Below, in pieces: positions 34,917 through 44,359 of a DNA stretch of 64,000 nt. Position 1 is the stretch's first letter, and each line of letters starts with the position of its first letter. The notes under the pieces are model-generated. The model was given only the letters and a program-made list of their open reading frames with translations, made no database searches and was not told the DNA's origin. The DNA comes from Comamonadaceae bacterium G21597-S1 (lineage in GTDB: Bacteria > Pseudomonadota > Gammaproteobacteria > Burkholderiales > Burkholderiaceae_C). The DNA lies in contig JAPWHR010000016.1 of assembly GCA_027214345.1 (NCBI GenBank), forward strand, positions 1 through 64,000, written 5' to 3'. The translations under genes were made by a program, and so were the position numbers.

Positions 34917-35861
34917 ATGAAATCCCTTACCCGGCAAGAGTGGTACGGCGCGTTGGTGGCCGTGCTGGTCCTGGGACTGCTCCTGAGCGTCGCGTCGCCC
35001 TACTTCCTGAGCACTGGCAATCTGTCGAACATCCTTGTCCAGGCTTCGGTGATCGCACTGCTGGCAGGTGGCCAGACTTTCGTCATATTGACCGGCGGTG
35101 TCGACCTGGCCGTGGGGGCGATGACCGCACTGGCCGGTGCGATCGCCGGGCACCTGATGATCAAGATCGGCATCGACCCCTATGTCGCGATTGCGGTGGC
35201 GCTGGCCATTGGAGCGGCCGTGGGCCTGTTCAATGGCTACCTGGTCGCCTTCGTCGGCATTCCGTCCTTCATCGTCACGCTCGGCGGCCTGACGCTGTGG
35301 CGCGGCATGGCGTTCGAGGCCACCGGCGGATTCGACGCATCGGGACTGCCGGATCCATTGCCATTCCTGGGCTATGGTGAATTGCTGGGTATACCGATGC
35401 CCATCTTGATTGCCGGAGTCTATTTCGTCGTCATGGCATTCGTGTTGTCGAGCACCAAGCTGGGTCGATATGTCTATGCCATGGGTTCCAACGAGATGGG
35501 TGCGCGCCAGGTCGGCATCAACATCCGTTGGTACAAGTTGTCGGTGTATGTCATCTCCGGCCTGAGTTGTGCATTGGGCGCGATCGTGCTGATGGCGCGC
35601 ATGGACTCGTCGAGCGGCAAGATGGCGCAGATGTTCGAGCTCGATGCGATTGCGGCGGTCATCCTCGGCGGAACCTCCTTGTTCGGCGGCCGTGGCAGCA
35701 TCTGGGGCAGCCTGCTGGGGGCGGTTCTGATCACGATGATCCGCAATGGCATGAACCTGCTCGAGATCTCGCAGTTCCGCCAGATGATGGCGATCGGTGC
35801 GGTCGTCATTGTCGCGGTCTGGATCGACGTCATCCGGCGCCAGCGGCTGCTGCGCAAATAA
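34917..35861 (+). CDS. Sugar ABC transporter permease (RbsC/FrcC-like)
   Basis: A 314-residue inner-membrane permease of the BPD_transp_2 family with about eight to ten helices and the conserved GGVDLAVGAM and GGTSLFGGRG loops. GGAG stands about seven bases upstream of the ATG. Together with 33860-34816 and 32893-33681 it makes a complete ribose-class importer. Confidence 0.93.
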   Translation: MKSLTRQEWYGALVAVLVLGLLLSVASPYFLSTGNLSNILVQASVIALLAGGQTFVILTGGVDLAVGAMTALAGAIAGHLMIKIGIDPYVAIAVALAIGAAVGLFNGYLVAFVGIPSFIVTLGGLTLWRGMAFEATGGFDASGLPDPLPFLGYGELLGIPMPILIAGVYFVVMAFVLSSTKLGRYVYAMGSNEMGARQVGINIRWYKLSVYVISGLSCALGAIVLMARMDSSSGKMAQMFELDAIAAVILGGTSLFGGRGSIWGSLLGAVLITMIRNGMNLLEISQFRQMMAIGAVVIVAVWIDVIRRQRLLRK

Positions 35862-35881
35862 GGGGGCGGGAGCCGGTGACC

Positions 35882-36811
35882 ATGGCCACCCCGATCTGGG
35901 TCCTGGGCGAGGCACTGATGGACTGCGTGGCGCAGCCCGGCGGCGACCTGCGCCCGTTGATGGGCGGCAGCCCGTTCAACATGGCGCGCGCCGCCGCCTT
36001 GCGGGGGGCGGAAGTGGCCTACCTCAACCCCTTGTCGATCGACCGTTTCGGCGACCGGATGCGTGCACAACTGGCGGAAGACGGAGTGCATGTCGTGTCG
36101 CCGTCCAGCCGTCTGCCAACCTCGCTGGCCGTGGTGCAGATCGACCAGGGGCAACCCAGCTACGGCTTCTACCGCGAGGGCATTGCGGACCGCGACTACC
36201 AGGTCGAGTCGATGCTGGAACTGCTGTCGCGCCAGGTGCCCTGTATCCTGCATACCGGTTCGCTGCTGCTGGTGCCGCCGGAAGACCGCAAGGTGGCCGC
36301 CGTGTTGCGCGGTGCGCGCGAACTCGGCTGGACCATCAGCGTCGACGTCAACATGCGCCCCAAGCTGGCGGCCGACCTGCCGTTGTACGTGGCCGGTGTC
36401 TGGGAAATCGCGGCGCTTGCGCACTGGATCAAGGCCAGCGACGAAGACCTCCAGATCCTGGGTATGCCGGGGCCGGATCGCGCCAATGCGCCGCGGATGG
36501 CCGAACGTTTCCGTGCGTTGGGGGCCCGGCGCGTCGCGATGACCTTCGGCGCAGGCGGCGCATGGCTCGAGGTTGATGGCGCCTGTGCCGACATGGGTGT
36601 GCCGATCGTCGATGTCATTGATGCGGTGGGCGCTGGCGACACCTTCTGGGGCAACTGCGTCGGCGACTGGGCCCTGCATCCCGACGGCGCTGCGCAGCGC
36701 GTTGGCGCCACGCTGGCCGGTGCCATGCAGGCCGCAGCGATCAATTGCACCCGTGCCGGATGCCAGCCACCGCGCCACGCGCAGGTGTTGGCGGCGCTGG
36801 GCGCCGACTGA
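35882..36811 (+). CDS. PfkB-family carbohydrate kinase
   Basis: A 309-residue kinase. Motifs are GGSPFNMARAAA near 30-41 (substrate side) and DAVGAGDTFWG near 245 (anion hole and catalytic Asp). ATG 35882 is preferred, with GGGAG nine bases before it; a GTG six bases upstream is possible. It likely phosphorylates the sugar imported here, giving the substrate for the transaldolase-like enzyme. Confidence 0.93.
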   Translation: MATPIWVLGEALMDCVAQPGGDLRPLMGGSPFNMARAAALRGAEVAYLNPLSIDRFGDRMRAQLAEDGVHVVSPSSRLPTSLAVVQIDQGQPSYGFYREGIADRDYQVESMLELLSRQVPCILHTGSLLLVPPEDRKVAAVLRGARELGWTISVDVNMRPKLAADLPLYVAGVWEIAALAHWIKASDEDLQILGMPGPDRANAPRMAERFRALGARRVAMTFGAGGAWLEVDGACADMGVPIVDVIDAVGAGDTFWGNCVGDWALHPDGAAQRVGATLAGAMQAAAINCTRAGCQPPRHAQVLAALGAD

Positions 36812-37169
36812 ATCAACCCTTTCCGCCGCCGTCGGTGGGCCCAGGTCCCTGATGGTCGCCACCGCACTTCCCGCAGTGGCGACCATCGCGTCACCCGGGT
36901 GCCGGATTGACGGTGTCCGTGCGCGTGGCTGCGGGAGTCCGCCATTCGTGCATGCGTCGGCAGCATGTCCCGTGGCTTGATGCAGCGCAAGACAGAAAGC
37001 CATAACGCGACTACGATGAATTCGGCAGGTCAGGCGTGGCGCGCAAACGAGGTTTGCTGCGGCCTGTATCGACCGCGCTTCATGGCAGGCAGGCTGTCAA
37101 CTCCGCGTGGTGCCCGGCGGCAATTGCATTGCGCCTGCGATTGGTCGCATTCCAGAACGAGGAGCTACC
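36812..37169. other. 358-bp intergenic region with a long hairpin
   Basis: The only structure I see is GATGGTCGCCAC (36851-36862) and its perfect complement GTGGCGACCATC (36876-36887), a 12-bp stem with a 13-base loop, 39 bases after the kinase stop. There is no T-tract, so it may be a weak terminator or mRNA-protecting stem. No gene is supported in the rest. Confidence 0.55.
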
Positions 37170-37355
37170 ATGGAAGAAAACCCATCCGGCTACAAGCCAC
37201 TCGATCCTGGACGAGTCGACCTGCTCGATCAGTTCGAGCGCCAGTATTGGTGCGAAACACTGCAATGCACGGAAGACCAGCTGCAGAAGGCGGTGGACGA
37301 GGTAGGCGCTCACGTTACCGCCGTGCGCGACTACCTGGCATCGCACAAGCCCTGA
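37170..37355 (+). CDS. DUF3606-like small protein
   Basis: A 61-residue protein. The pattern YKPLDPGRVDLLDQFE, then WCETLQCTEDQLQKAVDEVG, matches DUF3606 proteins, which are small helical proteins of unknown function. GAGGAG precedes the ATG by 6 bases. It stands alone. Confidence 0.7.
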   Translation: MEENPSGYKPLDPGRVDLLDQFERQYWCETLQCTEDQLQKAVDEVGAHVTAVRDYLASHKP

Positions 37356-37510
37356 CACCATCCATGTTCCGGCAAGCGCGGCGTCTGCAAGGGCATAACC
37401 CGCTTCCGTGCCGATGAAGGGGGATTTGGGGTTGCGCCGGACCCCGTCGGGCCAAAATGATGTTAGGTTTGTGCATGGCGCAATGCCGTGCGCAAACCAA
37501 GGAGGACACC

Positions 37511-37723
37511 ATGGCACGACTGAATGGACAGGTGAAGGGCAAGGTGGTTTATCGCGAGGGCGACGGTGTCCTCATGGAAATTCCGCACGGGTCCTGCGAG
37601 ATCGAGATCGAGGACCTCGACGTCACCTTGACCTGGTACGAGGACAAGGTGCACTGTTCCACGGCCATGCCGCGGGCAGACTACGAACAATACGTGGCCG
37701 ATGGCGCCTTGGTGCCGGAATGA
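37511..37723 (+). CDS. Small conserved-looking protein of unknown function
   Basis: A 70-residue acidic, beta-rich protein without signal or cysteine motifs (one Cys each near 30 and 50). A strong AAGGAGG stands six bases before the ATG, and codon use is like the neighbours, so it is probably real. The segment DLDVTLTWYEDKVH is the most distinctive. Family and role are unknown to me. It converges with the TetR gene, ending six bases from it. Confidence 0.6.
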   Translation: MARLNGQVKGKVVYREGDGVLMEIPHGSCEIEIEDLDVTLTWYEDKVHCSTAMPRADYEQYVADGALVPE

Positions 37724-37728
37724 AGCGG

Positions 37729-38472
37729 TCAATCCCGGCGCTTGCGGGGCCTGGACGGGCTGGGTCGCGCAGGGGTGGCCTGGGCCGGCCCGCCCTTGCT
37801 CGACCAGGCCGCCAGGATCATGCGTTCAATGGTGGCGAAGAACTTCTGCACTTCCTTGAAGTCGCCGCTGTCCTGGGTCATGGGCGCACACGACAGCAGG
37901 CTCACGCGTAACAGTCGCGCGACGTCGTCGACGGGTGTATCGGGCAACAACTCGCCGGCCTCGACCGCTTCGATGACGGCCTGCCGGAGGCTGGCATCGT
38001 AGGCATGGTCCACGCGCATCAGTGCATCGCTTGCCAGTTCACCCAGCGTCGGAAGGTCGAGCCGCAAGCGCGACAACGGACTCCAGACGTTCCGGTCGCC
38101 GGGTTGCGGATTGAAGCGGGTGTAGAAGCGGTGCAGGTCATCGAGCTGGGCCGCCAGACGGTCCGCAAAACGGGCGCCGGGCCGCGTCCAGTTCGACGCG
38201 ATGCGATCCAGCGCATCGTCGACGAAGACGTCGATCAGTTCGCCCATGAGCTGGCGCTTGTCTCTGAAATGGTGGTGGATATTGGCCCGCGTGGTTCCCA
38301 CGGCATCGGCAATATGACCGAAGCTGAACCCATCGTGGCCCCGCAACACGTACAGGTCCTCGGCAATGGTGCGAATCCGCTCGCGCGTCGCGCCGCGCGG
38401 CGTGGTCAGGCCTTCCGGGGGGGCGGATGCAGCCGCGTTGCGCGTGCGGGTTCTCGGGACAGGTTGTTTCAT
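37729..38472 (-). CDS. TetR-family transcriptional regulator
   Basis: A 247-residue regulator: HTH about 35-80 (FGHIADAVGTTRANIHHHFRD) and a C-terminal effector domain, with a basic tail. It is the last gene of the dioxygenase/sugar importer operon, overlapping the ATPase gene by 4 bp (ATGA). The palindrome ahead of the dioxygenase (45284-45301) is a probable binding site, giving autoregulation of the whole operon. Confidence 0.88.
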   Translation of the reverse strand: MKQPVPRTRTRNAAASAPPEGLTTPRGATRERIRTIAEDLYVLRGHDGFSFGHIADAVGTTRANIHHHFRDKRQLMGELIDVFVDDALDRIASNWTRPGARFADRLAAQLDDLHRFYTRFNPQPGDRNVWSPLSRLRLDLPTLGELASDALMRVDHAYDASLRQAVIEAVEAGELLPDTPVDDVARLLRVSLLSCAPMTQDSGDFKEVQKFFATIERMILAAWSSKGGPAQATPARPSPSRPRKRRD

Positions 38473-39545
38473 GCGAGCTCTTTGGCGCTGGCCACGCGCT
38501 TGCCGCTTGTGGCGTCGAACAAGTGGGCCCGATTATTGTCCACCGCCAGCCGGATGGCCTGTCCGGCCCGCACCGGCACCCGTTCGCGTGTCACGCAAAC
38601 AATGTCCTGCTTGCCGTGGCGCGCGACGATCTGCGTCTCCGACCCGGTCGGTTCGACCACCACGACGGTCGCCGGCAGCCCGTGGTCGGCCAGCACCAGG
38701 TGGTCGGGACGCACGCCAAATTCGACGGCATGGCCGGGCCGCAGTGCCGGGTATTCGGGCAACGGCAGCTCGTGGCCGGATGTGGTGCGAAAGGCTCCGG
38801 TCTCGGTGATGGTGCCGGCCAGGAAGTTCATGGCTGGCGAGCCGATGAATCCGGCGACGAAGCGATTGTCCGGGCGGTCATAGAGATCGAGCGGCGCGCC
38901 ACACTGCTCGACCACGCCCCGGTTGAGCACGACGATGCGATCGGCCATGGTCATGGCCTCGAGCTGATCATGGGTGACGTACACGGTGGTGGTGGCCAGG
39001 CGTTGCTGGAGCTCCTTGATCTCGCTGCGCATTTGCACGCGCAGCTGGGCATCGAGATTGGACAGCGGCTCGTCGAACAGGAACACGGCCGGATCCCGCA
39101 CGATGGAGCGTCCCATGGCCACGCGCTGGCGTTGCCCGCCGGAGAGGTGCCGGGGGTACCGCTCGAGCAGCGACTCGAGCCCGAGAATCGAGGCCGCGTG
39201 GCCGACCTTGCGCGTGATCTCCGCCTTGGAGGCCCCGGCCAGGTCGAGCGAGAACGCCATGTTCTGCGCCACCGTCATGTGCGGATACAACGCGTAGTTC
39301 TGGAACACCATGGCGACGTCCCGGCGCGCTGGCGGAATATCGTTGACGACACGATCGCCGATCCGGATGGTGCCGCCACTGGGGCTTTCCAGGCCGGCGA
39401 TCATGCGCAGCAGCGTCGACTTGCCGCAACCCGAGGGCCCGACCAGGATGACGAACTCGCTGTCGGCAATGTCGATGGACACCTGGCGCAGCACCGATGT
39501 GGCGCCATAGGATTTGACCGCTTTGTCAATGCTCACGCTGGCCAT
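38469..39545 (-). CDS. Sugar ABC transporter ATPase (UgpC/MalK type)
   Basis: A 358-residue ATPase with Walker A GPSGCGKST (about 37-45), signature LSGGQ (about 134), Walker B VFLFDEP and a C-terminal TOBE/OB regulatory domain (about 240-350) typical of MalK/UgpC. It serves the permeases and binding protein upstream in the operon. Confidence 0.94.
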   Translation of the reverse strand: MASVSIDKAVKSYGATSVLRQVSIDIADSEFVILVGPSGCGKSTLLRMIAGLESPSGGTIRIGDRVVNDIPPARRDVAMVFQNYALYPHMTVAQNMAFSLDLAGASKAEITRKVGHAASILGLESLLERYPRHLSGGQRQRVAMGRSIVRDPAVFLFDEPLSNLDAQLRVQMRSEIKELQQRLATTTVYVTHDQLEAMTMADRIVVLNRGVVEQCGAPLDLYDRPDNRFVAGFIGSPAMNFLAGTITETGAFRTTSGHELPLPEYPALRPGHAVEFGVRPDHLVLADHGLPATVVVVEPTGSETQIVARHGKQDIVCVTRERVPVRAGQAIRLAVDNNRAHLFDATSGKRVASAKELA

Positions 39546-39567
39546 GGGATGTTTCCTGCCTGGATGG

Positions 39568-41166
39568 TCATGGTGTTCGATCCGGTGTTCCGTGCAGCAG
39601 CGCCATCAGTGCGCCGCGTTGGGTGACGAGCAGGCGGAACGCGGCGTATTCGCGGTCGTAACGGTGCCGCGTCGTGGCAGCGGGTCGCACCCGCGAGCCC
39701 TGGTGCGCCATGGCCTTGCCCGCTTGCGCGAAGTCTGCGAAATGGCCGTCGGCCAGCGTTGCCGCGATGGCCGTGCCCAGCAGCACCGCGTCGCCCTCTC
39801 GTGGCAGCATCACGTCGCAGCCGGTTGCATCGGCATAGATCTGCACCAGCAGCGGACTGCGGGCATGTCCGCCAGTCATGTTCAGCTGGTCGATTGCATA
39901 ACCCTGGGCATTGAGCGTGTCGATGATGTGCCGGGTGCCGAAGGCGATGCCCAGCGCCGTGGCGTGGTACAGCTTCGCCAGTCCATCGAACGACGCGTCC
40001 AGGTCGAGTCCGTGGATCACGCCGCGCAGCCGCGCATCGGCCAGCGGCGATCGATTGCCGTTGAAGTCGGGTACCACCAGCAAGCCACTTCCGAACCCCA
40101 GCGGGTCTGCCTGCCGTTGACGCCCGATGTATTCGCATATCGCGTGATGGCGGTCGGCGCCCAAGGTGCTCGCGGCGGTGTGCGTGTCCAGCAGGTGGTC
40201 GAGCGCGGCGCCGGTGGCGGACTGCCCGCCTTCGTTGAGCCACCATTCGGGCAACACCGCGCCCAGGTACGGACCCCACACGCCGGGCACCCGGCGCGGT
40301 GCGCGTGACAGGGCCATGTGGCAATTGGAGGTGCCTGCGATCAGCGCCAGTTGCCGGTCCAGTGCATCCGGTGCCGTGCCACCCAGCACGCCCAGGGCGC
40401 CGGCGTGGGCATCGATCAGGCCGACACCGACGGCGGTGCCGGCGGCCAATCCGAGTTCGGCCGCGCTGTCGGCGCTCAGGCGGCCGGCGCAGCCGCCGAC
40501 CGGCCATGCACGAGCCGGCAGCTGCATCTGTCGACGCAAGCTGGCCAGGCCGATCGACTGCAGCAGGTCGTCCGGCCAACCGTCTTCATGCGCGAGGTAT
40601 CCCCATTTGCAGGTGACGGTGCAATTCGACACGCCAGGCGTGCCAGTGGCCTTCCAGGTCAGGAAATCGGCCAGGTCGAACGCGTGCCCGTAGCGCGCCC
40701 AGGCCTGTGGCAGGTGCTCGCGCAACCACATCAGTTTGGGCAGCTGCATCTCGGGTGACATGGTGCCGCCGACATGCGCGAGCACCCGATGGCCGCTGGC
40801 CGTGATGGCCTGCGCCTCGTGCGTGGCGCGATGATCGGCCCACATCAGCACGTTCCAGCGGTCCTCGAGCGTCGTGGACACCGTGACCGGCACCCCGCGT
40901 GCATCGAGCATGACCAGTGAGCAGGTCGCGTCGAAGGCCAGTGCGGCAATGCGCGACGGCGACACCCCGGCGGCGTCGCGCGCCGCCTGCACGGCAGCGC
41001 AGACCGCGCGCCAGATCTGCGCACTGTCGTGTTCCGCATGGTCGGCCGCGGGCCGGTGCACGTCGAAGCTGTGTGCGCCGTAACCCAGCATGCGGCCCGA
41101 CAGGTCGAACACTCCGGCGCGTGCGCCGCTGGAGCCGACGTCGACCGCGACGACGGCCGCCGTCAT
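39568..41166 (-). CDS. FGGY-family carbohydrate kinase
   Basis: A 532-residue kinase with FGGY_N (about 3-260; AVDVGSSGARAGVF phosphate loop) and FGGY_C (about 270-500; LIAGTSNCHMALS and TGGHARSPLLVQIYAD). Length and the LIDAHAGALG region resemble ribulokinase-like enzymes. ATG 41166 is preferred because residues before it are unlike the family. It would phosphorylate the sugar or polyol delivered by the importer. Confidence 0.9.
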   Translation of the reverse strand: MTAAVVAVDVGSSGARAGVFDLSGRMLGYGAHSFDVHRPAADHAEHDSAQIWRAVCAAVQAARDAAGVSPSRIAALAFDATCSLVMLDARGVPVTVSTTLEDRWNVLMWADHRATHEAQAITASGHRVLAHVGGTMSPEMQLPKLMWLREHLPQAWARYGHAFDLADFLTWKATGTPGVSNCTVTCKWGYLAHEDGWPDDLLQSIGLASLRRQMQLPARAWPVGGCAGRLSADSAAELGLAAGTAVGVGLIDAHAGALGVLGGTAPDALDRQLALIAGTSNCHMALSRAPRRVPGVWGPYLGAVLPEWWLNEGGQSATGAALDHLLDTHTAASTLGADRHHAICEYIGRQRQADPLGFGSGLLVVPDFNGNRSPLADARLRGVIHGLDLDASFDGLAKLYHATALGIAFGTRHIIDTLNAQGYAIDQLNMTGGHARSPLLVQIYADATGCDVMLPREGDAVLLGTAIAATLADGHFADFAQAGKAMAHQGSRVRPAATTRHRYDREYAAFRLLVTQRGALMALLHGTPDRTP

Positions 41167-41245
41167 GTCGTGGCTCCGTCCATCGCCACGCGAGGGCGTG
41201 TGGCCCGCCTGGCTTGCGGCATGGGGCGGCACATCCGCAGCAGGA

Positions 41246-42532
41246 TCATGCCTTGACAAGCGGTGCCACGCGCTGGGCGATGGCGGCAACCGCCTCCTTG
41301 GGCGACTTCTGTCCCAGTACCGTCAACTGCACCTCTTCCAGGAACGTGGTCTGTGCACGTGCCGCCTCCGGGAATGCCGGCAGCGGCACGCGGGCGCCGG
41401 CCAGCGTCTTCGCCTCGACCGCGGCCAGCGGTTGGTCCTTGGCGAACTCGGCGTTCTGGTAGGTCGACATGCGAACCGGTCCATTGCCGTTGCGCGCGGC
41501 GCCGGTCGTGACCGGCTTGCTCGACATCGCGCGCATGAAGCTCCAGGCGAGTTCCTTGTCGCGCGCGGGCTTGGGCATGCACATGGCCCAGAACTCGACC
41601 ACCGATGCCATCGGAACCTTGCCCTTGAGCGCTTGCGCGATCGGAAACTCGATGGCCTTGATGCGGCCGGGATACTTCGACTGGTCGGCCCGGTTGAGCT
41701 GGGCGTGGCGTGCGAACGGCAACACCGTGAAAGCGGCGCGGCCTTGCTGCATCCAGGTGACCTGGTCGTCGTTCGTCGTGGTCGCGTAGCTGCGTGGCAA
41801 GGCGCCGGCCTTGTACATGTCCTGCAGCGTGGCCAGCGCCTTCTCCATGGCAGCCGGGTCCGGCAGCAACTTCAGCTCGCCATTGATGAAGTCGCCGCCG
41901 AAGGCCCGCGCAAAGGTCACCGGGAACACGCTCAGGTCGCTGGCCAGGATCATGCCGGTCACCGGCGTGCCGGCCGCGGACTTGAATGTCAGCTGTTTTG
42001 ATTGCTCGACCAATTCTTCCAGCGTGGCCGGCGGCGCCTTGATGCCACGCTCTTCGAGCAAGGCTTCGTTGTAGAACAAGGCCTGCGTGGCGTGGCGAAA
42101 GGGAATGCCGACCAGCTTGCCATCGAACTTCATCGCCGCCAGCAGGCCAGGTGCCATGTCGGCCATGTCCTCGATCGGCGCCTTGGCCATGTAATCGTCC
42201 AGCGGCTGCATCAGCGAGGCGGCGCTCGCGGTGGCGCGGCTGTTGACCAGAAAGCCGACGCTGAAGTCGGTCGCCGACAGGCTGGCTTCGCGGAACAGCC
42301 GGTCCTGCAGCGGGTTGGAATCGAAACTGGTCCAGGCCAGGTCGGCCTTGTTCGCGTCGCGCCAGGCCGTGGTCTGGTCACCGGCCGGTCCCTGCGTCAG
42401 GCAGTTCTGATGCACGCGATGGCACAGGATGTTCAGGGTCTTGTCCGCGGCGAACAGCGGGAAAGCGGTGCCGAAGATGCCGGCGCCGGCTCCGGCCTGC
42501 AACAAGCGGCGTCGTGTCCAGTTCGTGGTCAT
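41246..42532 (-). CDS. Extracellular solute-binding protein, family 1 (Tat-type signal)
   Basis: A 428-residue binding protein of the maltose/glycerol-phosphate class. The N-terminus TRRRLLQAGAGAGIFG looks like a twin-arginine signal. The mature domain has the typical IPFRHATQALFYNEALLEERG core. It binds an oligosaccharide, polyol or sugar derivative for the MalFG-type permeases encoded next to it. Confidence 0.9.
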   Translation of the reverse strand: MTTNWTRRRLLQAGAGAGIFGTAFPLFAADKTLNILCHRVHQNCLTQGPAGDQTTAWRDANKADLAWTSFDSNPLQDRLFREASLSATDFSVGFLVNSRATASAASLMQPLDDYMAKAPIEDMADMAPGLLAAMKFDGKLVGIPFRHATQALFYNEALLEERGIKAPPATLEELVEQSKQLTFKSAAGTPVTGMILASDLSVFPVTFARAFGGDFINGELKLLPDPAAMEKALATLQDMYKAGALPRSYATTTNDDQVTWMQQGRAAFTVLPFARHAQLNRADQSKYPGRIKAIEFPIAQALKGKVPMASVVEFWAMCMPKPARDKELAWSFMRAMSSKPVTTGAARNGNGPVRMSTYQNAEFAKDQPLAAVEAKTLAGARVPLPAFPEAARAQTTFLEEVQLTVLGQKSPKEAVAAIAQRVAPLVKA

Positions 42533-42563
42533 GGTGTTGGTCTCCTAGGTTGGTTGTCCGGCT

Positions 42564-43397
42564 TTATCCCTTGACGGCGCCGCCGGTTAGCCCCGCCACC
42601 AGGTGTTTCTGCATCAGCATCACGAACAGCAGGATCGGAACCAGCTGTACCGTCGAGGCTGCGAACAACACGCCCCAGTCGACGCCGCTGAGTGATCCGA
42701 GCATCTCGGATATCACCAGGGGCGCGGTCTTGGCGCGCGTCGACGTGAAGATGAAGGCGAACAGGAATTCATTCCACGCGTAGACGATGACGAATACCGC
42801 CACGGCCAGCATGCCCTGGCGCGACAGCGGCCGCACGATGCGCCACAGGATGGTCATGCGGCTGGCGCCGTCGACCATGGCCGCCTCATCGAGTTCCTTC
42901 GGGATCTGCTCGATGAAGGTGCGCATCAGCACCGTGCCCATGGAGACGAAGAAGGTGGCATACAGGACGATCAGCACCAGGTGGGTGTCGTTCAGGCGCA
43001 GCAGGTTGGCGATGCCGAACAGCGGCAGCGTGATCACGATCGGTGGCAGCAGCCGCACGACGATCAGGAACAACACGCTGCGCTGGGTCGTGGGCCCCGG
43101 AAACCGCGAGCAGGCGTAGCCCGCCAGCGTGCTGGCCACGACCACGACGACGGTGGCGCCGGCGGTGACGATGAAGCTGTTGATCAGGCCGTCGAAAAAC
43201 ACCTGCCATTGCTGCCACAAGGCCCGGTAGTGGGTGAACGTCGGCTCGAATGCGAGTCGCGGCGGCACCGCGAAGATCTCCTGCCCCGGCTTGAACGAGG
43301 ACATCACCATGAACACCAGCGGCCCGAGCGACCAGCCCAGGATCAGCAGCACGGCCAGCGCCTTGCCGATGCCGACGGCGATGGCTTCAGCGCGCAC
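42564..43397 (-). CDS. Carbohydrate ABC permease (MalG type)
   Basis: A 277-residue permease with six transmembrane segments and the EAA loop ELDEAAMVDGAS. The C-terminal LVAGLTGGAVKG is typical of MalG-type subunits. It overlaps the other permease gene by 11 bp. Confidence 0.94.
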   Translation of the reverse strand: MRAEAIAVGIGKALAVLLILGWSLGPLVFMVMSSFKPGQEIFAVPPRLAFEPTFTHYRALWQQWQVFFDGLINSFIVTAGATVVVVVASTLAGYACSRFPGPTTQRSVLFLIVVRLLPPIVITLPLFGIANLLRLNDTHLVLIVLYATFFVSMGTVLMRTFIEQIPKELDEAAMVDGASRMTILWRIVRPLSRQGMLAVAVFVIVYAWNEFLFAFIFTSTRAKTAPLVISEMLGSLSGVDWGVLFAASTVQLVPILLFVMLMQKHLVAGLTGGAVKG

Positions 43398-44304
43398 GGG
43401 ACACCATGTCGCGCCGCAACGCCCAGATATAGATGGAGCCCAGCGCCATCGAGACCACGACCATGATCCATCCGGTGGCCGATGCCGGTCCGAACGCGTT
43501 GTACCGGAAGGCTTCCTGGTACAGGTAGACGCCGACCACCTCGGTGGTGCGCGCCGGTCCGCCGCCGGTCATGAGCCAGACCTCGGAGAACAGCCGGAAC
43601 ACGAAGATGTAGCGGAACAGCGATGCGAGCAGGATGGCCGGCATCAGCAGCGGGATGGTGATGCGCCGGAATGCCTGCCACGGCGTGGCACCGTCGATGC
43701 GCGCCGATTCGTACAGGTCGCCGGGGATGGCCAGTCGGGCCGCGTACAGGATCAGGAAGGTGAACGGCAGGTGCAGCCAGATCGACAGCAGGATCACCAG
43801 TGCCAGGCCATGGGATGGCACGACCGACCACTCCAGCGCCGGCAATCCGAGTCCCTGCAGCAGCCAATTGGCGGGACCGGCGTCCATGTCGAACAGGAAG
43901 CGCCAGACCACCGCTGCCGATACCTCGCTGACCGCATACGGTGCCAGCACCGCGGCCAGCATCAGGCGGCGCATCGGCACGCCGCTGTTGAACAGCAGCG
44001 CCATGCCCAGCCCGAGCAGCAGTTCGACGTGCACCACCACCACCACGATGACCAGCGTGTTGCGCATGGCGCGCCAGAAGTACGGATCGCCCAGCACCTT
44101 CGCATAGTTGGCCAGGCCGACGTATTCGGGTGCCTGGCCATAGGTGGACGCCGTCAGGCTGAGCCAGGCCACATACGCCGCGGGCAGGACCAGCACCGTG
44201 CATACCAGCACCAGCGCCGGCGTCATCCAGGCAAACGCCCTGGCCATCAGGCGGTCGACGGCGCCGCCGGCCGCCAACCAGGGGAGGGAGGTCGCCATGC
44301 TCAT
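43387..44304 (-). CDS. Carbohydrate ABC permease (MalF/UgpA type)
   Basis: A 305-residue permease with six transmembrane segments and the EAA-type loop DLYESARIDGAT. It pairs with the MalG-type subunit. It follows the dioxygenase gene by 55 bp on the same strand, within one operon. Confidence 0.94.
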   Translation of the reverse strand: MSMATSLPWLAAGGAVDRLMARAFAWMTPALVLVCTVLVLPAAYVAWLSLTASTYGQAPEYVGLANYAKVLGDPYFWRAMRNTLVIVVVVVHVELLLGLGMALLFNSGVPMRRLMLAAVLAPYAVSEVSAAVVWRFLFDMDAGPANWLLQGLGLPALEWSVVPSHGLALVILLSIWLHLPFTFLILYAARLAIPGDLYESARIDGATPWQAFRRITIPLLMPAILLASLFRYIFVFRLFSEVWLMTGGGPARTTEVVGVYLYQEAFRYNAFGPASATGWIMVVVSMALGSIYIWALRRDMVSRAR

Positions 44305-44359
44305 GGCCTTGATGCGGCGATGCCGTCGCGGGCCGGCTGCAGATCTCGCGCGGCTCGCA

